NCBI RefSeq assembly: GCF_002929535.1 | Contig: NZ_PJJO01000057.1 | Span: forward strand, 222,016 to 286,015 | Source of the DNA: Cryobacterium sp. Y11 | Lineage (GTDB): Bacteria > Actinomycetota > Actinomycetes > Actinomycetales > Microbacteriaceae | DNA length: 64,000 nt | Direction of reading: 5' to 3' | Part shown: positions 8,191 through 16,376 of the stretch, one piece after another | How positions within the stretch are numbered: the stretch's first letter is position 1 | Layout: each line of letters begins with the position of its first letter | Made by a program: the position numbers and the translations under genes | Notes under the pieces: generated by a model | What the model saw: the letters and a program-made list of their open reading frames with translations, nothing else | What the model was told of the DNA's origin: nothing | Database searches by the model: none

Positions 8191-8267
8191 GTGTGACCCG
8201 GCCTCGGGATGGTTCGTATCCCGCTGGTCGAGCTTGCCGAGACCGCCATAGACCGGCGTGACCCGGT

Positions 8268-9869
8268 TTATAGGTCGTTGCCGGCGTAGGACAGGTTGAA
8301 ACTCTTGTTGGCGAGTGGAAAGTCGGGAACGATCGTTTCTGAAAGCGCGACCGGCACTGCGGGCCAGTTCAAGAACGACGGGTCGACGATCTTGACCCTG
8401 GCAAGCGTTCCGTCGGCGGCAAGCTCGACCCGGTGCGTTGCTGTCCCTCTCCAGGCTTCGACCAGGGCCAGCCCGGTGCCAGCCGTTGTCGGGTTCACGC
8501 TGAACGCGGTGCCGGTGTGCCCCTGCAAACGCCGCAGCAGGTCGAGCACGAGCGCGGCGGACACCTCAACTTCGCGGGCCCGCACCGTGTACCGGGCGAG
8601 CACGTCGCCTCCGTCCTCGGTGACCACATGAAATGCTTCCCCGAGACTCACAAACGGATGCTCACGGCGGGCGTCGGTGTCGATGCCCGAGGCGCGCCCA
8701 ACGTAGCCGAGCGTTCCGATCGCGATGGCGTGCGCCCGTGGCAGCCGCGCCGTGCCGGTGAAGCGGCCGCGAACGATGGCATGGCCAAGGGTAATGCTGG
8801 CCAGTTCCGCCATGGATGCCGCTATCCGGGTCAGATCGTCTGCTTTGGGCAGGGCGATGACCCTGGTGCCACCGACACACAGGGCTCCGCGGAGTAGGCG
8901 GTGCCCGGTAACGGACTTGTTGATGCGCATGAGTTGCTCGCGCAGGCCCTGGGCCTTGGCGTCGATGATGCCAAAACCTACGTCATTGGCGAGCGAGCCG
9001 AGGTCGGTCACATGGTTGTAGAACCGTTCGAGCTCGAGGAGCAGGGCGCGCAGTAGCCGGTCTGGCTCGGAAACCTCGATGCCAGCAGCTTGTTCGACGG
9101 CCATGATAAATGCCAGGGAGTGGCCGATGGTGGTGTCACCGCTGATTTGCTCCGCGAGCAGCACGCCTTCTGCCGCGGTCTTGCCCTCGAAAACCTTCTC
9201 AACGCCGCGGTGCAGATACCACTGGCGCGCTTCCATGCGCACGATCGTTTCGCCGACTACGGAGAAACGAAAGTGGCCCGGCTCGATGATGCCAGCGTGA
9301 ATGGGGCCGACGGCGATCTCATAGACTCCGGGTCCTTCGACCGGAGCAAACGGAAACGACTCGACGTCGGGCTCGAACTCGGGCACGACGGTATTGGCCT
9401 TTAGCATCGGATACCAGCCACGCGGCCAGTGGCCGTGGCGCACCAGGCGGTGTGGCTGCGGGTGGTTTCGCGGCTCCACACCGTACAGGTCGCGCATTTC
9501 ACGTTCGAAATTTCCAGCCGAAAACGACACCTCGGCGAGGCTGGGGATCCAGGCATCCGAGCGCGGCACGCTCACCGAGAGATCCGCGCGCCCTGTCCGG
9601 TCGAGGGGCGCAGTGGGGTCGGCCCCGACGAAAGAATAAACAATGCGAAACTGGTCCGCGTCCGCGTCCTCGTGACAGGCGACGAGGGCTAAGCGACTGC
9701 CGGCATCCAACAGTGCGCTAGCAGCCATGGCCAGGCGCGAACGGTCGACCTGTCGCAGCTCGGCGCCGTCGCCAGCGGCCAAACCGCCGTTGCTCTGGCC
9801 GCCCGCCGCCAACTCGTCGGCGGCTCGGTCTTGGGCCGTGATGTCATGGAGTCGTCGCTCGTCGCGCAT
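8268..9869 (-). CDS. Hydrogenase-4 large-subunit-like protein without Ni-Fe ligands (NuoC-NuoD fusion)
   Basis: A 533-residue protein of the HycE/HyfG type. Residues about 50-155 are a NuoC-like 30-kDa domain with FEREMRDLYGVEPRNHPQPHRL; from about 185 on comes the NuoD/hydrogenase large-subunit domain (PIHAGIIEPGHFRF, WYLHRGVEKVFEG). Where hydrogenases have CGIC the sequence reads SGDT (residues 243-246), and where they have DPCxxC it reads DPSFLN (497-502), so all four cysteines that hold the Ni-Fe centre are missing. It still ends IVPDFPLANKSFNLSYAGNDL-like, as in full HycE tails. The start ATG overlaps the stop of the preceding gene (TGATG). The protein may take part in redox-driven or quinone-linked ion transport without hydrogen chemistry; it is the last gene of the six-gene operon. 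Confidence 0.9.
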   Translation of the reverse strand: MRDERRLHDITAQDRAADELAAGGQSNGGLAAGDGAELRQVDRSRLAMAASALLDAGSRLALVACHEDADADQFRIVYSFVGADPTAPLDRTGRADLSVSVPRSDAWIPSLAEVSFSAGNFEREMRDLYGVEPRNHPQPHRLVRHGHWPRGWYPMLKANTVVPEFEPDVESFPFAPVEGPGVYEIAVGPIHAGIIEPGHFRFSVVGETIVRMEARQWYLHRGVEKVFEGKTAAEGVLLAEQISGDTTIGHSLAFIMAVEQAAGIEVSEPDRLLRALLLELERFYNHVTDLGSLANDVGFGIIDAKAQGLREQLMRINKSVTGHRLLRGALCVGGTRVIALPKADDLTRIAASMAELASITLGHAIVRGRFTGTARLPRAHAIAIGTLGYVGRASGIDTDARREHPFVSLGEAFHVVTEDGGDVLARYTVRAREVEVSAALVLDLLRRLQGHTGTAFSVNPTTAGTGLALVEAWRGTATHRVELAADGTLARVKIVDPSFLNWPAVPVALSETIVPDFPLANKSFNLSYAGNDL

Positions 9870-11317
9870 CAGTGTGTACCTCCAAGAACGGCTGTGGCTG
9901 CACGCAGCAGCGTGCCGACCGGTTCGGCGACGAAGGCGATCGTTGCCGTGGTCGCGAGGGCCAGGATGATGGGCAGAATCGGCCCATGAGTGGAATAGTC
10001 CGGCGTCACGGCAACCTCCGTCGGGGGAGCACCGATGGTCATCTGCACGGTGAGGCGGGTAAAGGCGGCGAAGATCACGAGCAGCAAGACGAGGGCCGTG
10101 CCAACGACTCCACCCAGGCCTACCGACCAGCCAGCCATGATGATGCCGACCTCGGAGAAGAAGATGCTGAACGGGGGAAAGCCGACGATCGCGGCCATGG
10201 CGATGAGCCAGGGAATGGCCAGCCCTGGCCGTCGCACGAGTAGGGCGCGTACGTCGGAAATTACTGGGGTTCCCTCGATTTTCAGGATGCGTCCGGAGAT
10301 CACGAACAGGGTCGCCTTGATCAGGCCATGGCCGAGAATGTACAGCAGCACCGCGGGCAGGGCGGCCGGGCCGATGGCGACACCGATCGCCATCAGGCCC
10401 ATGTGTTCGATGCTGGAGTAAGCCAGCATCCGTTTGTAGTCGCGCTGCCGAATGAGCAAAGAGGCGGCCACGAGCAGGGAGAGCAGGCCGGCGATGCTGA
10501 GCATGGCGCGCAGAAACTCCGGACCGATCACGAGGTTGGTGATCGACTGGATGCGCAAAATGGCGTAAAGAGCGACCGAGAGCAGCACACCAGACATGAG
10601 GCCGGATACCGGCGCCGGGGCCTGACTGTGGGCATCCGGAAGCCAACTGTGCATCGGTGCCAGGCCGGCCTTGGTGGCGAAACCGAGCACGGCGAGGGCG
10701 CCGCCGGCCGTGATCAGTGCCGGGTCGAGACCGAGGTTTGCTTGACTGAGCAGCAGCCAGGACAGCGTGGGAGTGTCGGTGCCGACGGAGGCGGCGTAGA
10801 TGAAGCCGATGCCCAGCAGCGCAATAGCCACGCCGACCGAACCGAGAATGACGTACTTCCAGGCGGCTTCCAGTGAGCGACGCGTGCGGTGGTGACCGAC
10901 GAGGAACGCTGTGGCAATAGTGGTGGCCTCAACGGCCGCCCACATGAGACCGATGCTATCGGCGAGAACAGCGAGGGACATAGCCGCCAAGAACAGGGCG
11001 ATCAGTGCCTCGTAACTGGCGGCATCCTTGGTGCGGCTGGAGGCAGCGCTGCTGAGCCCGCCCCAGGTCGAAATGAGGCCGACGGCTCCGACGACGCTGA
11101 TCATGTAGGCGGAGAGGGCGTCGGCGCGGAGCAGCCCGTCGCCACTTGCGGGCACAGCACCATTCAGCACAGCACCCACCAGTAGCAAGCCGGAGACCAG
11201 CACCGCGCTTGAGGCGGCCACACCGACAAAGCGCCGTAATGACGACGTACGCAGCAGCAGGCTGAGTCCGGCGAGAGCGACCGGGCCGACCAGGGGAATC
11301 CACAGAACTACTGACAT
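9869..11317 (-). CDS. hyfF: Hydrogenase-4 subunit F-like proton-pumping membrane protein
   Basis: A 482-residue polytopic membrane protein of the NuoL/M/N-MrpA/D antiporter-like family, with about 14 hydrophobic segments. The stretch KAGLAPMHSWLPDAHSQAPAPVSGLMSG is the conserved lysine/histidine-bearing channel signature of HyfF/HycC/NuoM. I use the ATG at 11317, which shares one base with the stop of the upstream gene (TGATG); a TTG lies one codon earlier. It corresponds to HycQ (Rv0086) of M. tuberculosis in gene order. It should form one of the ion-translocating modules of the complex. Confidence 0.9.
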   Translation of the reverse strand: MSVVLWIPLVGPVALAGLSLLLRTSSLRRFVGVAASSAVLVSGLLLVGAVLNGAVPASGDGLLRADALSAYMISVVGAVGLISTWGGLSSAASSRTKDAASYEALIALFLAAMSLAVLADSIGLMWAAVEATTIATAFLVGHHRTRRSLEAAWKYVILGSVGVAIALLGIGFIYAASVGTDTPTLSWLLLSQANLGLDPALITAGGALAVLGFATKAGLAPMHSWLPDAHSQAPAPVSGLMSGVLLSVALYAILRIQSITNLVIGPEFLRAMLSIAGLLSLLVAASLLIRQRDYKRMLAYSSIEHMGLMAIGVAIGPAALPAVLLYILGHGLIKATLFVISGRILKIEGTPVISDVRALLVRRPGLAIPWLIAMAAIVGFPPFSIFFSEVGIIMAGWSVGLGGVVGTALVLLLVIFAAFTRLTVQMTIGAPPTEVAVTPDYSTHGPILPIILALATTATIAFVAEPVGTLLRAATAVLGGTH

Positions 11318-11976
11318 CAATCGTGCAACTCCCTCAGCTGATCGACGGCTGTGCCGCCGAACTTGGTACTCATGCGGCGCGTGAATACGTGCAAAATGAG
11401 CACGACCAGCAGCACGTCGAGGGAGAACGCGAATTCGAGCAGAATGGGCACCCCACCGCTGGTGAGAAAGGTGACGGTGGCAATACCGTTGTCGAGCAGC
11501 AAAAAGCCGATGAGTTGTGAGCGGGCGCGGCGCCGGCTGATCAGAAGTAGAAAGCCGATCAGCACCATGGCGAGTCCGATTGGTGCGGCATGACCGGTAC
11601 TGGTGTTTCCAAGCCCGACGACGCGGCTGACGACCACGTAGCTGAGGATGGTCAGCAAAGTGACGGCGAGGAGAGCAGCGGTCGGGTTGAGTCGGGGCGA
11701 CTCTTGAACGTGTTTGATTGCAGCCTTGGACTGGTGGGAGAGCACCCAGGGCAGACCGATGCCCTTGACCGAAAGGATGAGCAGCGACACCACAATGACC
11801 TCAACCTCACCCTCGGCGATGCCAATGACGGCCACGAGCGCCGCAAGCGCAATGCCTTGCAAAGCGAGCAACCGAATCGAGGCGAGCAGGGAGTGCCGCC
11901 AGACCATGAGTGCGCTGGTCAGCAAGAGGGATCCGGTGCACAGGCCGATTAGTTGGGGGTAGATGTTCTCAAACAC
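11317..11976 (-). CDS. hyfE: Hydrogenase-4 subunit E-like membrane protein
   Basis: A 219-residue membrane protein with about seven hydrophobic segments, of the HyfE/MnhC-NuoK-like group (IGFLLLDNGIATVTFLTSGGVPILLEFAFSLDVLLVVLI). It begins with GTG at 11976, preceded by GAGGAG, nine bases after the end of the preceding gene. In M. tuberculosis the equivalent gene is called hycP (Rv0085). It probably bridges the antiporter-like subunits in the membrane arm. Confidence 0.87.
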   Translation of the reverse strand: MFENIYPQLIGLCTGSLLLTSALMVWRHSLLASIRLLALQGIALAALVAVIGIAEGEVEVIVVSLLILSVKGIGLPWVLSHQSKAAIKHVQESPRLNPTAALLAVTLLTILSYVVVSRVVGLGNTSTGHAAPIGLAMVLIGFLLLISRRRARSQLIGFLLLDNGIATVTFLTSGGVPILLEFAFSLDVLLVVLILHVFTRRMSTKFGGTAVDQLRELHD

Positions 11977-11985
11977 GGATGCTCC

Positions 11986-12942
11986 TCAGGCGACCAGGTA
12001 GGAGGCGGTGACGGCGAGGAAGGCGAGGGCAAACGAGCCAGCGAGCAGCTCGGGCACCTGAAACAGGCGCGCCTTAGCGAGAAAGATCTCACCGACACTG
12101 AGCAGCACGCCCAGCAGCAACACTTTCACCGTGATGGTGACGACGCCAATCAAGAGGCCGAGCACGCTGAAGTCGGTGACGACCCCCCACGGCACGATCA
12201 GGTTACTGACCAGTCCAAGCAGGACGGCGAGTTTGAGCCAGGAGCCGACCTCGAGCCAGGCGAGGTCTCGACCGCTCGCTTCGAGCGTCATCGCCTCGTG
12301 CAGCATGGTCACCTCAAGATGGGTGCCTGGATTGTCGATGGGCAGCCTCGCGGTCTCGGCCATGATAGCGATCGACAGGGCGACGAGGGCGAGCACACTG
12401 ACCGGTGAGATGATGAGCTCGGGGGAGAGCATCCGGGTTTCAACGATGGCCGACAGGGTGCTGGTTCCGGCCGGGATCGAAAACGCGTAGACCGACAGTA
12501 GTAGGGTCGGCTCAACGAGCGCCGCAACCGTCATGTGCCGGCTTGAGCCCATGCCGCCAAAGGCCGTTCCGCCGTCCAGGCCGACGAGGGCTAGGGCGAC
12601 GACACCGATCAGCATGATGGAAACGATGACGAACAGGTCGCTGGGAACCAACGTGAATCCAATGGTGCCCACCAATGGCAGCAGCACGCAGAGTATGAGG
12701 CTGGACACGACCAGGGCGACCGGGCCGACCCGAAGCATCCAGCTACTGTCGATGCCGCGCACCGGGTTTTTCGCGAGCAGCTTGCGCAGGTCGCGCCAGG
12801 GCTGCCAGATTCCAGCTCCGGCACGGCCTTCGATTCTGGCCCGCACCTGGCGGATCACACCGATCAGCACGGGGGCGAGGAGCACAAACAGCACGACCTG
12901 CACGAGCGCGATGACGATGGCGCTCACATCGGTGGCGTTCAT
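11986..12942 (-). CDS. hyfC: Hydrogenase-4 subunit C / HycD-like (NuoH-like) membrane protein
   Basis: A 318-residue NuoH/HycD-family membrane anchor that in related complexes contacts the small hydrogenase subunit and forms the quinone or proton entry region. Recognisable stretches are PWRDLRKLLAKNPV near the N-terminus, and MAETARLPIDNPGTHLEVTMLHEAM, which keeps the acidic loop residues of the family. The ATG at 12942 is chosen because it opens directly on the first membrane segment and overlaps (ATGA) the stop of the 29-codon frame that bridges it to hyfB; no good ribosome binding site is visible, so translational coupling is likely. Confidence 0.9.
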   Translation of the reverse strand: MNATDVSAIVIALVQVVLFVLLAPVLIGVIRQVRARIEGRAGAGIWQPWRDLRKLLAKNPVRGIDSSWMLRVGPVALVVSSLILCVLLPLVGTIGFTLVPSDLFVIVSIMLIGVVALALVGLDGGTAFGGMGSSRHMTVAALVEPTLLLSVYAFSIPAGTSTLSAIVETRMLSPELIISPVSVLALVALSIAIMAETARLPIDNPGTHLEVTMLHEAMTLEASGRDLAWLEVGSWLKLAVLLGLVSNLIVPWGVVTDFSVLGLLIGVVTITVKVLLLGVLLSVGEIFLAKARLFQVPELLAGSFALAFLAVTASYLVA

Positions 12943-13028
12943 CGGGCGGCCGCCGTCAGTACGCGTTGGGACAGTGCGACGAAGGCGTAGTTGTTCGCGT
13001 CGTGAGTGTTCGTGTCGTAATTGTTCAT
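12939..13028 (-). CDS. Candidate 29-residue coupled small ORF between hyfB and hyfC
   Basis: A 29-codon frame starting with ATG at 13028 and ending with TGA at 12939. Its ATG overlaps the TGA of hyfB (ATGA) and its TGA overlaps the ATG of hyfC (ATGA), so the frame fills the 82-base gap exactly. The peptide begins MNNYDTNTHDANNYAFVAL and ends in Arg after AAA; the first half is Asn/Asp-rich and polar, the second weakly hydrophobic. I know no family for it. It may be a real small subunit or only a device that carries ribosomes from hyfB to hyfC. Confidence 0.5.
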   Translation of the reverse strand: MNNYDTNTHDANNYAFVALSQRVLTAAAR

Positions 13029-15103
13029 AGGGAGACCACAATCAGCACGATCAGCAGCGCGACAAAGGAATAGGAGAGGTAGCGGTGAATGCTGCCGTTG
13101 GCGACGTGGCGAACAACAACGCCGTAGCGCTGAAACAGGTTGAGCACCGGCCGATAGAGTCGGATTTCAATCACGTCGGAGACGGTTTGTTCGACCCGAA
13201 CGCGTTCCACCAGGTAACGAGACTCCGCCACGTGGGTGACCTGAACGTCGCGCGATGGTTTGAGCACGTCGTCAAAAACTCGCATGAGCGGCTCGGCATA
13301 GGAGGTCGCGGTGTACTGCATGCGGGGCCTCGCTCGGGATCCGCCGCCACCCCAGGGCAGGTCAACCGTGCGATGCGGATACCGACGGGCCGAGATGATG
13401 ATGGCCACCAGCACCGGGATGGCAACCAGGGCAGACAGAACGACGAGCATGATCGGGTCGAGCACCGCGCCGATGCCCGGCAGGGAGACGCCGCCGAGGC
13501 CGACCGCCTGCACGGCGCTGGCGGGATCCCGGCTGACCGTGGTGGCCACGAGGGCGGCGATCGGCCCGGGCAGTAGTCCGAGGGCGAGCACGGCGAGCGC
13601 GCCGAGAATCAGCGAGATGCGCATCAGGTACGGCACCTCGCGGGAGTCCGCGGCTTCGGGGCTGCGCGGCCGTGCGAGAAAAGCGATGCCGTAGGCCTTC
13701 ACGAAGGTGAGCAGGGCGAGGCCGGCGGTGAGCGCGATCACCGCGACTGCCAGTGGCATGGCAACGGATGCCGCGACAGAGACGACCGCCCCGTCTTGGC
13801 GACCGCCGTGAATGAGTGACTGCAGCAGCATCCATTCGGCGACGAAACCGCTCGTGACCGGGATGGCGGCCGCGCCGAGGCTCGCGATGCCAAACGCAGC
13901 CGCTGTAACGGGCATGCGGGAGCCGAGTCCGCCGAGCCGGTCGAGGTTGCGCTCACCGGTGGCGTGAATGATGGCACCGGCGCCGAGGAACAGCGTTGAT
14001 TTGAACGCGGCGTGGCTGACGGCGAGCAGCAGGGCAGCGACGAGCGCGGCATCCGCTGCCGCTGTGGCATCGTAGCCGCGCAACAGCATGCTCGCGCCGA
14101 GGCCGAGAAAGACCAGGCCCATGTTTTCGGTGGTGGAATAGGCGAGCAAAACCTTGAGGTCGCTTGAGACCGAGGCTTGCAAAATGCCATACAGGGCTGA
14201 GGCGCCGCCGACGAGCATGATCGCGATGCCCCACCAGGCCGGGCCGTCTGGGAGCAGGCGCACGCAGACCAGCAGACCGCCGTAGACGCCGATCTTGACC
14301 ATGGCGCCACTCATCGCAGCCGAGACATGGCTGGGCGCTTCTGGCAGTACCCGGGGTACCCAGACGTGTAGTGGTACGAGTTCAGCCTTGCCGCCGAAGC
14401 CGAGCAGAAACAGTACGAATGCAACGTTTGCTGCCGCGGAGCCGGGTTCGATGGCCTGCAGGTTGATGAAGCTGGTTCCGCCGGAGGCAGCGGCGAGCAC
14501 GGCGAATCCGGCGAGAATGAAAAAGAAGCTCAGTTGCGACATGGCTGAGTACCAGATTCCGGCCGAGGCGACCGAGGCGCGGCTGGCGTGATCGGCCAGC
14601 AGCAGAACGGTGGAGCCGAGGGTCATGACCTCCCAGGCCAGTAGAAACGAGACCGAGTCGGTGGCGGCGGGTACGAGCTGCATACCAACGAGGAAGACCG
14701 GCATGGCCACCCAGGCAGTGCGGCTCGCGTCTGGACCGCGGGTCGAGCTCATTGAGTAGAGCGAGACGAGAATGCCAACGCCGGAGACGATGAGCATGAA
14801 CAGGCCACCGAGACGGTCGGGCGCCAGCACGAGCGGATCCATCGGCAGTGCGATCGGTATGACCAGCCCGCCGGTGCTGCCAAGCATCGCGGCGAGACCG
14901 GTAACGAAGCCGGTCACGGCGATGAGGGTAGAGAGGATGCCGCCGGCCCGCGACCGCACAGACGGTGCCGCCAGCAAGGCGGTCACCACGGCCAGCGCGC
15001 CGAGGCCTAGTTGTAAGATCAGTCCCACTCCGATGCCGGTTTGCATGAGCAGGCCCGTTCCGGTCTCGGTGTGCAGCAGGAGTCCGGCTCCGATGCCGGT
15101 CAT
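13025..15103 (-). CDS. hyfB: Hydrogenase-4 subunit B-like proton-pumping membrane protein
   Basis: A 692-residue polytopic membrane protein of the NuoL/HyfB/HycC antiporter-like family with about 16 hydrophobic segments. The conserved core reads FGGKAELVPLHVWVPRVLPEAPSHVSAAMSGAMVKIGVYG, with the lysine and histidines of the family. The C-terminal hydrophilic region (RARPRMQYTATSYAEPLMRVFDD) and final single membrane helix match HyfB. The N-terminal 30 residues contain a short Gly/Leu repeat (TGIGAGLLL, TGTGLLM, TGIGVGLIL). The ATG overlaps the stop of the upstream gene (ATGA). It corresponds to Rv0083 in order. Confidence 0.9.
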   Translation of the reverse strand: MTGIGAGLLLHTETGTGLLMQTGIGVGLILQLGLGALAVVTALLAAPSVRSRAGGILSTLIAVTGFVTGLAAMLGSTGGLVIPIALPMDPLVLAPDRLGGLFMLIVSGVGILVSLYSMSSTRGPDASRTAWVAMPVFLVGMQLVPAATDSVSFLLAWEVMTLGSTVLLLADHASRASVASAGIWYSAMSQLSFFFILAGFAVLAAASGGTSFINLQAIEPGSAAANVAFVLFLLGFGGKAELVPLHVWVPRVLPEAPSHVSAAMSGAMVKIGVYGGLLVCVRLLPDGPAWWGIAIMLVGGASALYGILQASVSSDLKVLLAYSTTENMGLVFLGLGASMLLRGYDATAAADAALVAALLLAVSHAAFKSTLFLGAGAIIHATGERNLDRLGGLGSRMPVTAAAFGIASLGAAAIPVTSGFVAEWMLLQSLIHGGRQDGAVVSVAASVAMPLAVAVIALTAGLALLTFVKAYGIAFLARPRSPEAADSREVPYLMRISLILGALAVLALGLLPGPIAALVATTVSRDPASAVQAVGLGGVSLPGIGAVLDPIMLVVLSALVAIPVLVAIIISARRYPHRTVDLPWGGGGSRARPRMQYTATSYAEPLMRVFDDVLKPSRDVQVTHVAESRYLVERVRVEQTVSDVIEIRLYRPVLNLFQRYGVVVRHVANGSIHRYLSYSFVALLIVLIVVSL

Positions 15104-15585
15104 CGGCCGGTCATCCGGCGCAGTGCCCGCACGATGTCGGCCGGTTCCGGCGGACTGCCCGGCACCTCGATATCAACGTGTACGAAGTCAGAGACGGGCC
15201 CGATGATGCCGTAGCCCTCACGAAACGGGCCGCCGTGTAGGGCGCAGTCGCCGACCGCGATCACAAACCGGGGAGTTGGGGTGGCCTCGATCGTGCGGCG
15301 CATCGGCTCGGCCATATTGCGGGTGACGCTGCCGACGATCAGCACCACGTCGGCGTGCCGGGGCGAGGGAACGAGGCGCACGCCGTAGCGCTCCACGTCG
15401 TAGACCGGGCCAAATGCGGCCGACACCTCGAGCGCGCAATCGTTGCAGCCGCCAGCGTTAATGTAGCGCACCTGCACGCTGCCGCCGAAGACTTCCGCGC
15501 CCGGAAATAGGGGCGGGGCGGTCGGGGCGGGTTCGGCAATGCGTTCGCCGTGACGAATAAGGGTGGCTAATCGAAGAAAGCTCAT
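15100..15585 (-). CDS. Hydrogenase small-subunit/NuoB-like Fe-S protein with one ligand lost
   Basis: A 161-residue protein of the NuoB/HycG/HyfI family and first gene of the operon. The ATG at 15585 is preceded by AGGAA; a TTG five codons upstream is less likely. Three of the usual four cluster ligands are present: Cys47 and Cys50 in GGCNDCALEV and Cys114 in VGDCALHGG. The fourth, in the PGCPP loop, is serine (Ser144 in VPGSPPEP). A [4Fe-4S] cluster with three cysteines plus serine, or a degenerate cluster, is possible. With the large subunit also lacking its metal ligands, this supports a non-hydrogenase function. Confidence 0.88.
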   Translation of the reverse strand: MSFLRLATLIRHGERIAEPAPTAPPLFPGAEVFGGSVQVRYINAGGCNDCALEVSAAFGPVYDVERYGVRLVPSPRHADVVLIVGSVTRNMAEPMRRTIEATPTPRFVIAVGDCALHGGPFREGYGIIGPVSDFVHVDIEVPGSPPEPADIVRALRRMTGR

Positions 15586-15728
15586 CGGAGTTCCTGGCAA
15601 ACATGCATATTCACGAAGCTGCGGCCTTCTCTGGGGAGCGCGAAGTCGAAGGAGGAAGTACAGGCGACGGATTTTGCGGGGCGTCTGGTTGATTGCCAGG
15701 TTACCAGCGCAAATAACTTCATTACTTC

Positions 15729-15757
15729 TTTATATATCTATATGAAGAATTTAGCAA
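15729..15757 (-). promoter_or_regulatory. Probable promoter of the Hyf-like operon
   Basis: On the minus strand TTGCTA (15757-15752), a 17-base spacer and TATAAA (15734-15729) lie in an AT-rich island in otherwise GC-rich DNA. Transcription would begin near 15722, leaving about 135 bases of leader before the small-subunit gene, space enough for regulation. Confidence 0.65.
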
Positions 15758-15780
15758 ATAGATCGACGGATGCGAGCCGG

Positions 15781-16245
15781 TCATGCCCGTCGGTCAAGCA
15801 GCGGCGTCAGCCGATAGGGGATGACCTCGCCCATCGCGAGCGACGTCTCGGTACGTTCCACACCGTCACAGGCGAGGATCGTGCCGTCGATGCGAAACAG
15901 ATCCGCGGCATCCGTGCAGACCACCCGCACCAGCAGATCGGCCTGCCCGCTCATGCCGTGCGCCTGCACAATTTCGGGAATCTGCGCGAGGTCTAGAACG
16001 ATCTGGGCGAGCCGTTTCTGCTGCACGTGTACCTCGATGAACGCGGTCAGCGGGTAGCCGAGCGCCGCCGGATTGATGCGACGATCGAAGCCGAGAAAGG
16101 CGCCCGAATCGTCCAAGCGCTTCATTCGGGCCTGCACGGTGTTGCGCGACAATCCCAGGGTGTCGGCGAGCGCAACAAAGGTGCTGCGCGGGTCGGCGGA
16201 AAGCGCTTGAAGTAGCTTGGTGTCGGTCTTGTCAAGGCTATACAT
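15781..16245 (-). CDS. Lrp/AsnC-family regulator, probable bkd regulator
   Basis: A 154-residue feast/famine regulator. Residues 1-50 carry the HTH (LDKTDTKLLQAL, VALADTLGLSRNTVQARMKRLDDSG), followed by the RAM ligand-binding domain (QIVLDLAQIPEIVQAHGMSGQADLLVRVV). The ATG at 16245 is preferred to a GTG six codons upstream. The gene is divergent from the 2-oxoacid dehydrogenase genes with 131 bases between, and Lrp-type regulators (BkdR) commonly control branched-chain oxoacid dehydrogenase operons in response to branched-chain amino acids. Its start is embedded in an AT-rich stretch (TTAATATTTTGCATT). Confidence 0.87.
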   Translation of the reverse strand: MYSLDKTDTKLLQALSADPRSTFVALADTLGLSRNTVQARMKRLDDSGAFLGFDRRINPAALGYPLTAFIEVHVQQKRLAQIVLDLAQIPEIVQAHGMSGQADLLVRVVCTDAADLFRIDGTILACDGVERTETSLAMGEVIPYRLTPLLDRRA

Positions 16246-16376
16246 AATGCAAAATATTAACACGGTGCGACGAGTCTGAATAGAGCGTTCTGCTCACTAA
16301 TTTCGACAGTGGTTGTGCTCCTTGTCGCCTCGACATAGGCTCACGTCAACTTTAGCAATGACGCTTGGAGCTAACC

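Larger units (their letters stand above)
7682..8267. other. Non-coding gap rich in short repeats
   Basis: 586 bases between the ArsR gene and the end of the Hyf-like operon. I see no credible coding frame. It holds the 19-bp repeat array at 7858-7996, the 10-bp array at 8151-8190, and two copies of the motif GTCGAGCTYGYCGAGAC (7741-7757 and 8227-8243). Confidence 0.7.

Noticed and set aside
9870..10646. N-terminal extension of the large subunit frame by 259 codons
   Set aside because: That part is an out-of-frame reading of hyfF; the ATG at 9869 gives the usual HycE-type start and overlaps the hyfF stop.
8268..15585. A working group 4 [NiFe]-hydrogenase or formate hydrogenlyase
   Set aside because: All four Ni-Fe cysteines are replaced, and no maturation or formate dehydrogenase genes are present in the window.
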